A stretch of DNA of 64,000 nt. Origin: Sphingomonas populi. GTDB lineage: Bacteria; Pseudomonadota; Alphaproteobacteria; Sphingomonadales; Sphingomonadaceae. Below are positions 1-8,600 of the stretch, piece after piece. Numbering within the stretch: position 1 is the first letter of the stretch; each line of letters begins with the position of its first letter. The position numbers and the translations under genes were made by a program. The notes under the pieces are model-generated. The model saw nothing but the letters and a program-made list of their open reading frames with translations. It searched no databases and was not told where the DNA came from. Location: assembly GCF_004208535.1 (NCBI RefSeq), contig NZ_SGIS01000004.1:122844-186843 (forward strand). The letters are read 5' to 3'.

Positions 1-78
1 GCGCTCGGTGACCATGCCGGGGTCGAGCGGCGCTACTGGAAGCAGAACGACTCGGGCCGCTGGGAACAGGCCGCGTAA
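1..78 (+). CDS. holC: DNA polymerase III subunit chi, C-terminal end only
   Basis: The first 25 codons of the window form an open frame that ends in TAA just upstream of ndk. The peptide contains GVERRYWKQ and ends GRWEQAA, which resembles the usual C-terminus of the clamp-loader chi subunit (a tyrosine-tryptophan-lysine-glutamine stretch followed by GRW). Chi binds psi and single-strand DNA-binding protein at the replication fork. The order holC-ndk is common in sphingomonads as far as I recall. Only the tail is visible, so the call rests on these few residues and on context. Confidence 0.6.
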   Translation, partial: ALGDHAGVERRYWKQNDSGRWEQAA

Positions 79-157
79 CGCGCGGCCTTGCGCTGGTTTC
101 CCCACCCGACTAGGGAGCCGCGACTTCCCGCTATTCAAACACAGGAGCTTCACGGTC

Positions 158-580
158 ATGGCCGCGAACCGCACTTTCTCGATCATCAAGCCCGACGCCA
201 CCCGCCGCAACCTGACCGGCGCCGTCACCAAGATGCTGGAGGAAGCCGGCCTGCGCGTCGTCGCCTCGAAGCGTATCCACATGAGCCGCGAGCAGGCCGA
301 GGAATTCTACGGCGTCCACCGCGAGCGCCCGTTCTTCAACGATCTGGTGACGTTCATGATTTCTGGCCCGGTCGTCGTGCAGGTGCTCGAAGGCGAGAAC
401 GCCGTGCAGCGCAACCGCGACATCATGGGCGCGACCAACCCCGCCAATGCCGATGCCGGCACGATCCGCAAGGAACTCGCCGAATCGATCGAGGCGAACT
501 CGGTCCACGGTTCGGACAGCGACGAAAACGCCGCCACCGAGATCGCGTTCTTCTTCAAGCCGGAAGAAATCGTCGGCTGA
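158..580 (+). CDS. ndk: Nucleoside diphosphate kinase
   Basis: A 140-residue protein, the normal length for bacterial Ndk. It transfers the gamma phosphate of ATP to nucleoside diphosphates through a phosphohistidine and keeps the cytosolic NTP pools balanced. The N-terminus has the IIKPDA nucleotide-binding stretch, and the active-site histidine is H117 in NSVHGSDS. The ATG at 158 was chosen because AGGAG lies about 10 bases upstream and the protein then starts like known Ndk; longer readings of the same frame run into the intergenic region. A perfect hairpin follows the stop codon. Confidence 0.97.
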   Translation: MAANRTFSIIKPDATRRNLTGAVTKMLEEAGLRVVASKRIHMSREQAEEFYGVHRERPFFNDLVTFMISGPVVVQVLEGENAVQRNRDIMGATNPANADAGTIRKELAESIEANSVHGSDSDENAATEIAFFFKPEEIVG

Positions 581-594
581 TCGACGGCTTCCCG

Positions 595-635
595 GGTGAC
601 GAAACGGGCGGCATGCGTCGCCTCGTTTCGTCACC
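595..635. terminator. Hairpin between convergent ndk and the DUF429-like gene
   Basis: Twelve-base perfect arms, GGTGACGAAACG at 595-606 and its complement at 624-635, enclose a 17-base loop. It sits 15 bases after the ndk stop and about 50 bases after the end of the opposing gene, so it could end transcription in both directions. There is no T tract, so the terminator role is inferred. Confidence 0.6.
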
Positions 636-683
636 GGCGACATCGCCGGCGCCCCCCACCAAGCTTGACCGCGCGTCCTGACG

Positions 684-1544
684 TCAACCGACGCCGAACG
701 TCCAGCCCTCGGTGCGCGCGATCAGCGGGGTGAGCGCGGCCGGTCGCCACAGCTCTGCACGCCCGGCCTGCGCGCGCAACCACGCGGAAGCGAGGATCGC
801 GTCCGTGGCATGATCGGTATAGCGCGTGAGCGCCGCGTGCGGGCGTGACCCGATCGCCGCAAGCGCGGTATCGAGCGCGGCGGCGTCGCGCAGCTTGCTC
901 AGTCCTTTACGCATCCCCGCCGCGCGCGCCGCGATCGTGGTGTAGATTTCGACGACGAGCGCGCCGCTCCTGGGCACCGGATCGAACGGCCACACCGGAA
1001 TCGCGGGGCCGAGATGGTGGAGCAACCGCATCCCCGCGAAGCTCGCCTTGGCGACCTGCGATGCGCCGATCGCGTCGTACAGAGTCGAGAGCTTGCCGCC
1101 GCCCTGCGCCTTATACGCCATCTCGCAGCGGCGATGGTGCAGGAACTGCGCCTTCGGCCCGTCCGCCGCGCCGAGGTAGAAATGCGTTCCGCGCCGGCTT
1201 TCGAGGAATGAGGCCGCGCCCAGGTCCGCATCCGGGCTGTGCGAATCGACATAGCCCCAAAAGGCGCGCGCGGTGACGGGGGTGTCTTCGCCAGGCAGAT
1301 AGGCGCGGCGTTCGACGAACGGCGGCGCGAAGCTGAAGTCGAAGCCGATCAGCATCGGCTTCTCAGCATGCGCCTTCAACCACGCGAGGATTTCGGCGCG
1401 CGACCACGCGCTGCCCGGCGGATCGACCAGCACCGGCGCGGCATCGCTCGCCGCGCACACCGCCAGCGCGATCCCGGGATGCCGCGCGCCCTTCGCGCCC
1501 GACCAGTCGATCGCGGCGAATGTGGTGAAATGGGTAGGGCTCAC
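684..1544 (-). CDS. DUF429-like protein of unknown function
   Basis: A 286-residue protein. Near the N-terminus it has FAAIDWSGAKG, followed by a beta-strand-rich segment with MLIGFDFSFAPP, and further on HATDAILASAWL. Acidic residues at the ends of predicted strands in this arrangement recall the DUF429 group, proposed to have an RNase H-like fold; that assignment is from pattern memory only. The start is a GTG at 1544 whose last two bases are the first two of the TGA of the upstream mmcQ-like gene (GTGA overlap), which implies coupled translation. It is the last gene of a three-gene minus-strand run rarA-mmcQ-this gene. Confidence 0.6.
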   Translation of the reverse strand: MSPTHFTTFAAIDWSGAKGARHPGIALAVCAASDAAPVLVDPPGSAWSRAEILAWLKAHAEKPMLIGFDFSFAPPFVERRAYLPGEDTPVTARAFWGYVDSHSPDADLGAASFLESRRGTHFYLGAADGPKAQFLHHRRCEMAYKAQGGGKLSTLYDAIGASQVAKASFAGMRLLHHLGPAIPVWPFDPVPRSGALVVEIYTTIAARAAGMRKGLSKLRDAAALDTALAAIGSRPHAALTRYTDHATDAILASAWLRAQAGRAELWRPAALTPLIARTEGWTFGVG

Positions 1545-1897
1545 GGCCGCGCCCCGAAACCCTTGCGCTGCGCCTTGCTCGCCTTGTCCCACCACGCGCG
1601 GCGAATGACGGTCGCGACACGCTCGGGATCGGCGCTGCCGTAGCGCACCAGCAACCCCGGCCAGCCCTCGTAATGTTTGGTCTGCCAGAACGTCTCGGGA
1701 TCGGTGTCGAGCAACACCGCCTTCTCGTCATGCGGGCTGGGAACGTGAAAGCTCCCTGCCTCATGCCCCGGCGAGACGAACGCCTTCTTGTTCACCTTGG
1801 GGCAGGGCGTGCCGTAATACGGGTCCATAGAGCTGTCGGGCAAAGTCAACGCGAACGCCACGACCTGCTCCCAGCTATCGAACGTTCCGACGCTCAC
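1541..1897 (-). CDS. MmcQ/YjbR family DNA-binding-like protein
   Basis: A 118-residue cytosolic protein with the family pattern: FDSWEQVVAFALTLPDS at the N-terminus, YYGTPCPKVNKKAFV in the middle, and HYEGWPGLLVRYG plus AWWDKASKAQRK near the end. MmcQ/YjbR proteins have a double-wing fold related to DNA-binding domains, but their role is not established. The GTG start at 1897 overlaps the rarA stop codon as GTGA, and the downstream gene overlaps it in the same way. The name is confident; the function is open. Confidence 0.85.
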   Translation of the reverse strand: MSVGTFDSWEQVVAFALTLPDSSMDPYYGTPCPKVNKKAFVSPGHEAGSFHVPSPHDEKAVLLDTDPETFWQTKHYEGWPGLLVRYGSADPERVATVIRRAWWDKASKAQRKGFGARP

Positions 1898-3204
1898 GGC
1901 TTGCCCTTCAACTCCGCCCACCATGCCATCCGCTCGGCGATACGCTTTTCCAGGCCGCGATCGGTCGGCGTGTAGAAGGTCTGCGGCGCCATCTCCTCGG
2001 GCCAGTAGTTCGATCCCGAATAGCCGGCGTCGGTATCGTGATCGTAGGCGTAATCCTTGCCGTAGCCGATGTCCTTCATCAGCTTGGTCGGCGCGTTGAG
2101 GATGTTCTGGGGCGGCATCAGCGAGCCGGTCTCCTTCGCCACCCGCCACGCCGCCTTCTGCGCGGTGTAGGCCGCGTTGGATTTGGGCGCGGTTGCGCAA
2201 TACAGGCACGCCTGCGCGATCGCGAGTTCGCCCTCCGGGCTGCCGAGGAACTCATACGAATCCTTGGCGGCGAGGCACACCACCAGCGCATTCGAATCGG
2301 CGAGGCCGATATCCTCCGAGGCGAAGCGCACGATCCGCCGCAGCACGTACAGCGGCTCCTCGCCGGCGGTGAGCATCCGCGCGAGATAATAGAGCGCCGC
2401 CTGCGGATCGCTCCCGCGCAACGATTTATGCAGCGCGGAGATGAGGTTGTAATGCCCCTCGCGATCCTTGTCGTAGACAGCGACGCGGCGTTGCAGGAAC
2501 GCCGACAGCCCGGCCGCGTCCAGCGGTTCGGGCAGATCGACCGAGAACAGGGTCTCCGCCTGGTTGAGCAGGAACCGCCCGTCGCCATCGGCGCTGGCGA
2601 CGATCGCCTCGCGCGCGTCCGGGGTGAGGGGCAGGGGCCGTTCCTCCAGCGCTTCGCCACGCGACAGCAAGAGTTCGAGCGCGGCGGCGTCGAGCCGGCG
2701 CAGGATCAGCACCTGCGCGCGACTGAGCAACGCGGCGTTGAGCTCGAACGACGGATTCTCGGTGGTCGCGCCGACCAAAGTGACCGTGCCGTCCTCGACA
2801 TAAGGCAGGAAGCCGTCCTGCTGCGCGCGGTTGAAGCGGTGGATCTCGTCCACGAACAACAGCGTGCGTTTGCCGATCCGGGCATGCTCGCGCGCCTCGG
2901 CGAACGCCTTCTTGAGATCGGCCACGCCCGAGAACACCGCCGAGATCGCGACGAAGCGTAAGCCCACCGCATCGGCGAGCAGCCGCGCGATCGTCGTCTT
3001 GCCGGTGCCGGGCGGCCCCCACAGGATCATCGACGAGAGCCGCCCCGCCGCCACCATCCGCCCGATCGCGCCCTCGGGGCCGGTCAGGTGATCCTGCCCG
3101 ACGACATCCGCCAGCCGCTGCGGGCGCAGCCGGTCGGCGAGCGGCGCGGTGTCGGGCACGTCCGTCGTGGCGGGGGGATCATAAGCGGCGAAGAGGTCGG
3201 CCAT
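1894..3204 (-). CDS. rarA: Replication-associated recombination protein A (AAA+ ATPase)
   Basis: A 436-residue AAA+ ATPase of the RarA/MgsA/WRNIP1 family, which acts at stalled replication forks together with single-strand DNA-binding protein. Walker A is GPPGTGKT around residues 63-70; Walker B is LLFVDEIHRF near residue 115, followed by sensor 1 GATTENPSFELN. The C-terminal half has the family signature YYLARML and the YGKDYAYDHD region. The ATG at 3204 gives the usual MADLF start; the longer upstream frame crosses into the padR promoter region. It heads a minus-strand run with two overlapping genes. Confidence 0.96.
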   Translation of the reverse strand: MADLFAAYDPPATTDVPDTAPLADRLRPQRLADVVGQDHLTGPEGAIGRMVAAGRLSSMILWGPPGTGKTTIARLLADAVGLRFVAISAVFSGVADLKKAFAEAREHARIGKRTLLFVDEIHRFNRAQQDGFLPYVEDGTVTLVGATTENPSFELNAALLSRAQVLILRRLDAAALELLLSRGEALEERPLPLTPDAREAIVASADGDGRFLLNQAETLFSVDLPEPLDAAGLSAFLQRRVAVYDKDREGHYNLISALHKSLRGSDPQAALYYLARMLTAGEEPLYVLRRIVRFASEDIGLADSNALVVCLAAKDSYEFLGSPEGELAIAQACLYCATAPKSNAAYTAQKAAWRVAKETGSLMPPQNILNAPTKLMKDIGYGKDYAYDHDTDAGYSGSNYWPEEMAPQTFYTPTDRGLEKRIAERMAWWAELKGKP

Positions 3205-3262
3205 CCGCCCAAGATAGGGCGCGCGGAAAAAAATGCACGACGGCTCTTGCGTAAAACGACTC

Positions 3263-3274
3263 AAGATATATCTT
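3263..3274. promoter_or_regulatory. Perfect palindrome AAGATATATCTT, candidate PadR operator
   Basis: A 12-base perfect palindrome lies 31 bases before the padR start and 58 bases from the rarA start, in the region the two divergent genes share. PadR-type repressors usually bind short AT-rich inverted repeats in their own promoter, so autoregulation is the simplest reading. The assignment to this PadR is inferred from position. Confidence 0.55.
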
Positions 3275-3304
3275 AGAGGCATCGTGTTATAGAAAAGGAA
3301 CGAT

Positions 3305-3892
3305 ATGTTTGGTTTTAACAAACGCGCCGGGGGCTTTGGCCACGGCCATCATCACCATCACGGCATCGGCCGGGGTGGTTTCGGGGGCGGCTGGGGCGAC
3401 GGTCGCGGCGGTGGAATGGGCGGCGGGCGTGCGCGCCGCATGTTCGACGGCGGCGAGCTCAAGCTCGTGCTATTGAAGCTGATCGCGGACTCACCGCGCC
3501 ACGGCTATGATCTGATCCGCCAGATCGAGGAGATCACCGGCGGCGCCTATGCGCCCAGCCCCGGCGTGGTCTATCCCACGCTGACGCTGCTCGACGACAT
3601 GGGGCTGATCGAAGCCGGCAAGAGCGAGGGCGCCAAGAAGCTGTTCACCGCCACCGAGGCGGGCATCGCCCACCTCGCAGAGAACGCCGAACTGGTCGAA
3701 ATCCTGTTCGCGCGGCTCGCCGAAGTCGGCAAGCACAGCGCCCGCACCGATGGCGCGCCGATCCGCCGGGCGATGGGCAATCTCCGCATGGCTTTGCAAA
3801 ACCGGCTGACGGCGGAGGAGGTCGATACCGAGACGCTCCACCGCATCACCGCGCTGCTCGACGAGGCCGCGCAGAAGATCGAGCGCCTCTAA
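3305..3892 (+). CDS. PadR-family transcriptional regulator with His/Gly-rich N-terminus
   Basis: A 195-residue regulator. Residues 1-46 form a glycine-rich arm with a run of histidines (HGHHHHHG near residues 13-20); the winged helix starts at about residue 48 with LKLVLLKLIADSPRHGYDLI, continues with APSPGVVYPTLTLLDDMGLI, and ends in a C-terminal dimerisation helix. The layout resembles E. coli YqjI, a nickel/iron-responsive PadR repressor with a His-rich extension, so metal sensing is plausible. RBS AAAGGA precedes the ATG. The next gene is a DUF2218 protein, a family often found beside siderophore-interacting reductases, which fits metal regulation. Confidence 0.9.
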   Translation: MFGFNKRAGGFGHGHHHHHGIGRGGFGGGWGDGRGGGMGGGRARRMFDGGELKLVLLKLIADSPRHGYDLIRQIEEITGGAYAPSPGVVYPTLTLLDDMGLIEAGKSEGAKKLFTATEAGIAHLAENAELVEILFARLAEVGKHSARTDGAPIRRAMGNLRMALQNRLTAEEVDTETLHRITALLDEAAQKIERL

Positions 3893-3937
3893 AAATGACC
3901 CGGTTGCAGATGCTGCGCAAGCGGCTCGCGATCGTTA

Positions 3938-3960
3938 CGCCGGGGCATGACGCCCCGGCG
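3938..3960 (+). promoter_or_regulatory. GC-rich hairpin between padR and the DUF2218 gene
   Basis: CGCCGGGGC at 3938-3946 pairs perfectly with GCCCCGGCG at 3952-3960 across a five-base loop. It lies in the padR-DUF2218 gap, 15 bases before the next start codon, and could attenuate or stabilise the transcript. No T tract follows. Confidence 0.5.
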
Positions 3961-3975
3961 AGAAAGGACTTGAAC

Positions 3976-4296
3976 ATGACCATCAGCGCAACCGCCACCG
4001 TGCCGACCGAGAGCGCGAGCAAATATCTGCAACAGGTGTGCAAGCACTGGCAGCACAATCTCGCGGTCGAATTCACCCCCGATCACGGTACGATCGTCTT
4101 CCCCAAGGATGCGCGCGGCGCCGACTGGCCGGCCGATGCGCTGGTGACGTTCGATGCGCGCGACGCCGGCCTCGACGTGCGGATCGATGCGAGTTCGGAC
4201 GAACAGCTCGAAGGGTTGAAGGGCGCGGTCGCGCGCCACGTCGACCGCTTCGCCTTCCGCGAGGCACCGCTACCGTTCGACTGGAAGCCGGCCTGA
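3976..4296 (+). CDS. DUF2218 family protein
   Basis: A 106-residue protein with the DUF2218 pattern: TESASKYLQQVCKHW at residues 10-25, an acidic middle, and a C-terminal HVDRFAFREAPLPFDWKP. The family is a small alpha/beta domain often encoded with or fused to siderophore-interacting ferric reductases; its biochemical role is not known. Here it follows the His-rich padR at a distance of 83 bases and probably shares its transcript, but no reductase gene is adjacent. AAAGGA lies upstream of the ATG. Confidence 0.75.
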   Translation: MTISATATVPTESASKYLQQVCKHWQHNLAVEFTPDHGTIVFPKDARGADWPADALVTFDARDAGLDVRIDASSDEQLEGLKGAVARHVDRFAFREAPLPFDWKPA

Positions 4297-4332
4297 CCTG
4301 ACCCTATATTTGGCGACGAACGGAGATTCATC

Positions 4333-4782
4333 ATGGCACGTTATGAAAAGACCGACGCCGCCGTCGCGGCGCTAACGCCCGAGCAGTTCCGCGTGACTCA
4401 GCAATCGGGCACCGAACGCCCCGGCACCGGCCCGTTGCTCTACAACAAGGAGCCGGGCATCTACGTCGACATCGTTTCGGGCGAGCCGTTGTTCGCCTCG
4501 TCGGACAAGTTCGAATCCGGCTGCGGCTGGCCGAGCTTCACCAAGCCGATCGAGCCCGCCAACGTGGCCGAACTGCGCGACGCGACGCATGGCATGGTCC
4601 GCACCGAAGTCCGCTCGGCGAACGGCGACAGCCACCTCGGCCACGTCTTCGACGACGGCCCGCGCGATCGCGGCGGTTTGCGCTACTGCATCAACTCGGC
4701 GTCGCTCCGCTTCGTCCACCGCGACGACATGGTCGCGCAGGGCTATGGCGACTATCTGCCGCAGGTAGAAGAGGTGGCGTAA
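4333..4782 (+). CDS. msrB: Peptide-methionine (R)-S-oxide reductase
   Basis: A 149-residue MsrB that reduces methionine-R-sulfoxide in proteins. The catalytic cysteine is C119 in [11 protein letters not shown]; the substrate-binding GCGWPSF is at 63-69 and the [12 protein letters not shown] stretch at 99-110. The two CxxC pairs that bind structural zinc in many MsrB proteins are absent, so this is the zinc-free form; C64 may act as resolving cysteine. RBS GGAG lies 10 bases before the ATG. The gene is followed by a cluster of short inverted repeats. Confidence 0.95.
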   Translation: MARYEKTDAAVAALTPEQFRVTQQSGTERPGTGPLLYNKEPGIYVDIVSGEPLFASSDKFESGCGWPSFTKPIEPANVAELRDATHGMVRTEVRSANGDSHLGHVFDDGPRDRGGLRYCINSASLRFVHRDDMVAQGYGDYLPQVEEVA

Positions 4783-4788
4783 GTTCGA

Positions 4789-5008
4789 CCAATCCGTTCG
4801 TCCCGAGCGCGTCGAGGGGCACGCGATACGCATGGTGTCTCGACGTCGCTCGACAAGAACGGATTGGGATTGTCCGTCCACCTCTAACCGTTCGTGTCGA
4901 GCGTAGTCGAGACACCTGCGCTCCCGTCCCCTACTACGCTCGGCGTGAACGGCTGGCAGTGAGGACATCCTGAACCCGTTCGCCCTTCGACAAGCTTAAG
5001 GCGAACGG
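4789..5008. repeat. Cluster of three CCGTTC...GAACGG inverted-repeat elements
   Basis: Three hairpin units fill the msrB-PPTase interval: arms 4789-4799/4857-4867 (CCAATCCGTTC), arms 4888-4893/4947-4952 (CCGTTC, with more pairing inside), and arms 4976-4984/5000-5008 (CCGTTCGCC). They contain GTCGAG and CTTCGACAAGC-type internal stretches shared with copies at 28.9 kb and 50.7-51.0 kb. They look like the REP-type palindromes common in sphingomonads. The third unit overlaps the end of the PPTase gene. Confidence 0.75.
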
Positions 5009-5658
5009 TGCGGGGGCGTGGCGATCCGAACCGGCGCGCCATCATCCGCAATCACCAGCGCGCCCGAATAGCCTTCCGCCAACGCAAAGCCAGCGATACG
5101 CCACCCTTCCGCTCCCGCGAGCAACCGCGCCTCGGGCGTCACCGAAACCGCGAACGCGTCGAGCGGATACGACAATCCCATCCCGATCGCCTTGACGAAT
5201 GCCTCCTTGCGCGCCCAGCAATCGAAAAAGCCGCGTATCGCGTCATCCTCTGCAAGCGCATCAAGCGCCGCGCATTCGCCCGCTCCGAACAGCCCCGCCG
5301 CGAGATCGCGCCAGTCGATTTCGGGTTGATGATATTCCAGGTCCACACCCAGTTCGCGATCGGACACCGCGACCACCCACAACTCATGCGAGTGCGAGGC
5401 GCTGAATTTCGGCCCACCTGCCAGCGCCGGCTTGCCATAGGCATTCTCGGTGTAAACGAGACGCTCCGCCGCCGCCCCGGTCGCCATCGCCAATGTCTCG
5501 CGCAACCGCGCGCGCCGCACGATGAAGCGCCGCCGGTCGCGCGCGAAGGCGAAGCGCGCCGCGCGCGCGCGCTCGGCCGGATCGAGCAGCTTCGCCAGCC
5601 GCTCGAGCTCATCCTCCGCGACATCGAGGCTGCCGAAATATAGGTCGGCAACCGCCAC
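4996..5658 (-). CDS. 4'-phosphopantetheinyl transferase, Sfp type
   Basis: A 220-residue enzyme that moves phosphopantetheine from CoA to the serine of carrier domains, converting the two NRPS T domains upstream to their active form. Magnesium-binding motifs are ELGVDLEYHQ and FFDCWARKEAFVKAIGMG, the latter being the WxxKEA signature of the Sfp/HetI group. The start is taken as the GTG at 5658, five bases beyond the stop of the NRPS gene. No ATG in this frame gives a shorter plausible protein. The last codons (HRSP and TAA) lie inside a REP-type repeat, so the present C-terminus was probably supplied by the repeat. Confidence 0.9.
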   Translation of the reverse strand: MAVADLYFGSLDVAEDELERLAKLLDPAERARAARFAFARDRRRFIVRRARLRETLAMATGAAAERLVYTENAYGKPALAGGPKFSASHSHELWVVAVSDRELGVDLEYHQPEIDWRDLAAGLFGAGECAALDALAEDDAIRGFFDCWARKEAFVKAIGMGLSYPLDAFAVSVTPEARLLAGAEGWRIAGFALAEGYSGALVIADDGAPVRIATPPHRSP

Positions 5659-5662
5659 CCGC

Positions 5663-8600
5663 TCAGGCGCTGCGCTGGAGCGCCGCCTCGGCATTCGCCC
5701 GCGCCAGCCGCGCGCGCAGCAGATCGGCGAAGGTATCGACATTGGGCGGTTCGAGCATCGTGCGGTGCCCGCCGGGGATGATGTGCGCGTCGAACTGGCC
5801 GCGCACCTGCGCCCGCCAATCCTCGACGAAATCGAGCACACCCGGATGGTCGTCGGGCTGGAACAGGATCGCGTCGCCATGATACGCGGGCGGCGTGTAG
5901 TGGCTCGCGGCATAATCGAGCCGCGACTGGATCTTCGGCTGCAACACCGCCTCGCGCCCGCCCGCCAGCGCCGCCGCGTCGGACAGGCCGCGCAAGCGAT
6001 CGAGGAAATAATGCCAGCGCTTGCCCTTGGGCTGCGCGAACGTCTTGTCGAGGTGATATTTGAACTTGCTGAGGAAGAACCGCGCCGCCCCAAGCTGCCG
6101 CGCGCGCACCGGATGGAATGGATGCGCGAGCATCAGCAATCGCACCTCGTCGCCCGCCGCCTCAAGCTGCGTCGCGACCGCATAGGCGAGGATGCCCGAG
6201 GTACACCAGCCGCCGATCCGGTACGGCCCGTTCGGCTGGATCTGCCGCAGCGTCGCGATGATGAGATCGGCGGTCTTGCGGAAATCCTTGCTCGGCGTGC
6301 CGCCCGCCGCCTCGATGATCGCAGCGGTCGAGACGCCGTAGAACGGCTGGTCTCTTCCGAGCCGCTCGGCGAGCGGGCGGAAGGTCGAGCCGCCGTCGAG
6401 CCAGATGATCGGCGGTTGTGAACCATTCGGCTGGATCTGCGCGACCGCAGGGTTCTCGATGCCTTTGCCGCCCGAGATGATCTCGGCCATGTCGGCAAGG
6501 CGCGGCGCCTGGAACAGCGCCGCCATCGGCAGCTTGACGCCATAATCCTTGGCGATCCGCCGGATCAGCCGCGCGATCAGCAGCGAATGCCCGCCGAGTT
6601 CGAAGAAATCGGCGTTGCGCGATGTCACATCCGCCTTGAGCACGTCGCTCCAGATCGCGGCGAGCCTCGCTTGTTCGGGCGTCTCCAGCGGCGCGTCGTC
6701 GGTGATCGAGGCCTTGCCCGGCTCGGGCAGCGCGTTGCGATCGATCTTGCCGTTGGGGGTCTGCGGCAGGTCTTCCAGCACCACGAACCGCGTCGGGATC
6801 ATATAATCGGGCAGGGTGGCGCCGAGCAGTTCGCGCCATTCCGCGACTTCGCCGGTGCCGACCAGATAGCCGACCAGGGCACGCTCCCCGCTCGGATCGG
6901 GCCACGCCTTCACCACCGCCGCCGAGACGCCGGGCAACGCGGCCAGCGCGCCTTCGACTTCCTCGATCGCGACGCGGAAGCCGCGGATTTTCTCCTCATG
7001 ATCGGTGCGGCCGAGGCATTCGAGCATCCCGTCGGGCCGCCAGCGCGCGAGGTCGCCGGTCTTGTACAGCCGCTCTCCCGCATGATCGATGAACTTGTCT
7101 CGGGTCAGATCGGGCCGCCCGCGATAGCCGATCGCGACGCCGCGCCCGCCGATGCACAATTCGCCGACCGCGCCGAGCGGGCGATCGTTGCCGTGGCTGT
7201 CGAGGATGCGGATCGTGGTGTTGGCGATCGGCCGGCCGATCGTGATCGGGCCGCGCTCGACTTTGGCGACGGTCGACCAGATCGTCGTCTCGGTCGGGCC
7301 GTACATGTTCCACAAAACGCCGACACGCGGCAGCAATTGGTCGGCGAGCGCGCGCGGCAATTTCTCGCCGCCGCACAAAGCGGTGAGGGTCGGCGAACCT
7401 TCCCAGCCCGCCTCGATCAGCCCGCGCCAGGTCGCCGGGGTCGCCTGAAGGATATCGGGCTTGAGCCGCGCGACATCCTCGGCGAGCGCGATCATGTCGG
7501 TCGCGGTCTCGCGCGTGGCGAGGTGGACCTTGCCGCCCGTCACCAGCGGCAGCCAGATTTCCAGCTCGGCGATGTCGAACGACAAAGTGGTGATCGCGAG
7601 GATCGACTGGCGTGGCGCGAGGCCGAGGCTGTCCTCCATGCCGACGAGGAAATTGACCAGAGCCGCGTGGGGAATTTCGACGCCCTTGGGCTTGCCGGTC
7701 GATCCCGACGTGTACAGCACGTAAGCCGGCGCCTCGGGATCGATCGCCGGCGCCACGAACGCGCGGTGCGGCCAATGCCGGTCGAGCCGCACCAGCGGCG
7801 CGGCATCCTGTGGCAGCGCGTGTTCGGTGGTGGGCTCGACGAGGATCAGCACCGGCTGCGCGCTCTCGACGATCATCGCCAGCCGCGCTTGCGGAAAGCC
7901 GGGGTCAAGCGGCAGATACGCCGCACCCGCCTTCACCACGCCGAGCATCGCCGCGATCATATACGGCGTGCGTTCGAGCGACAGCCCGACCAACGCGCCC
8001 GGCCCGACGCCGCGCGACACCAGTTCGGCGGCGATCGCATCCGACGAATGCGCGAGTTCGGCATAGGTCCAGCTTTCGCCGGCCTGCTCGATCACCACCA
8101 TGTCCGGCTCGGCGGCGGCCTTCGCCGCCACCCAATTGACCACGCTCGCATAGGGCAGCGCGCGCGTCGTCTGGTTCCACTCGGCCGCAAGTCGGTCCTG
8201 CTCGTCCGCCGCCAGCATCGGCAGCTTGGCGAGCGGCGTCTCGGGATCGGTGGCGACGCCCTCCAGCAGCCGCACCCAATGGTCGGCCATGCGGCGGATC
8301 GTCGCGGCGTCGAACAATTCGCTCGAATAGAGGAAGCGCCCGGCCATGCCGCCCTCGGGCCGCTCGTCGAGTTCGAGGTACAGATCGTATTTCGCCGCGC
8401 CGACGGTCACGTCCATCTGGGTCAGATCCCAGCCCGCCGGGAACGGATCGACCGGCGGCTCGATCGAGAACAAGGTGTTGAAAAGCGGATGCGTGCCGGT
8501 GCCGCGCTTGATGTCGAGCGCGCGGACGAGCTTGTCGAACGGAATGTCGCTCGCCCCCAGCGCGCCGATCACGCTACGCTTCACCTCGGCGAGATAGTCG

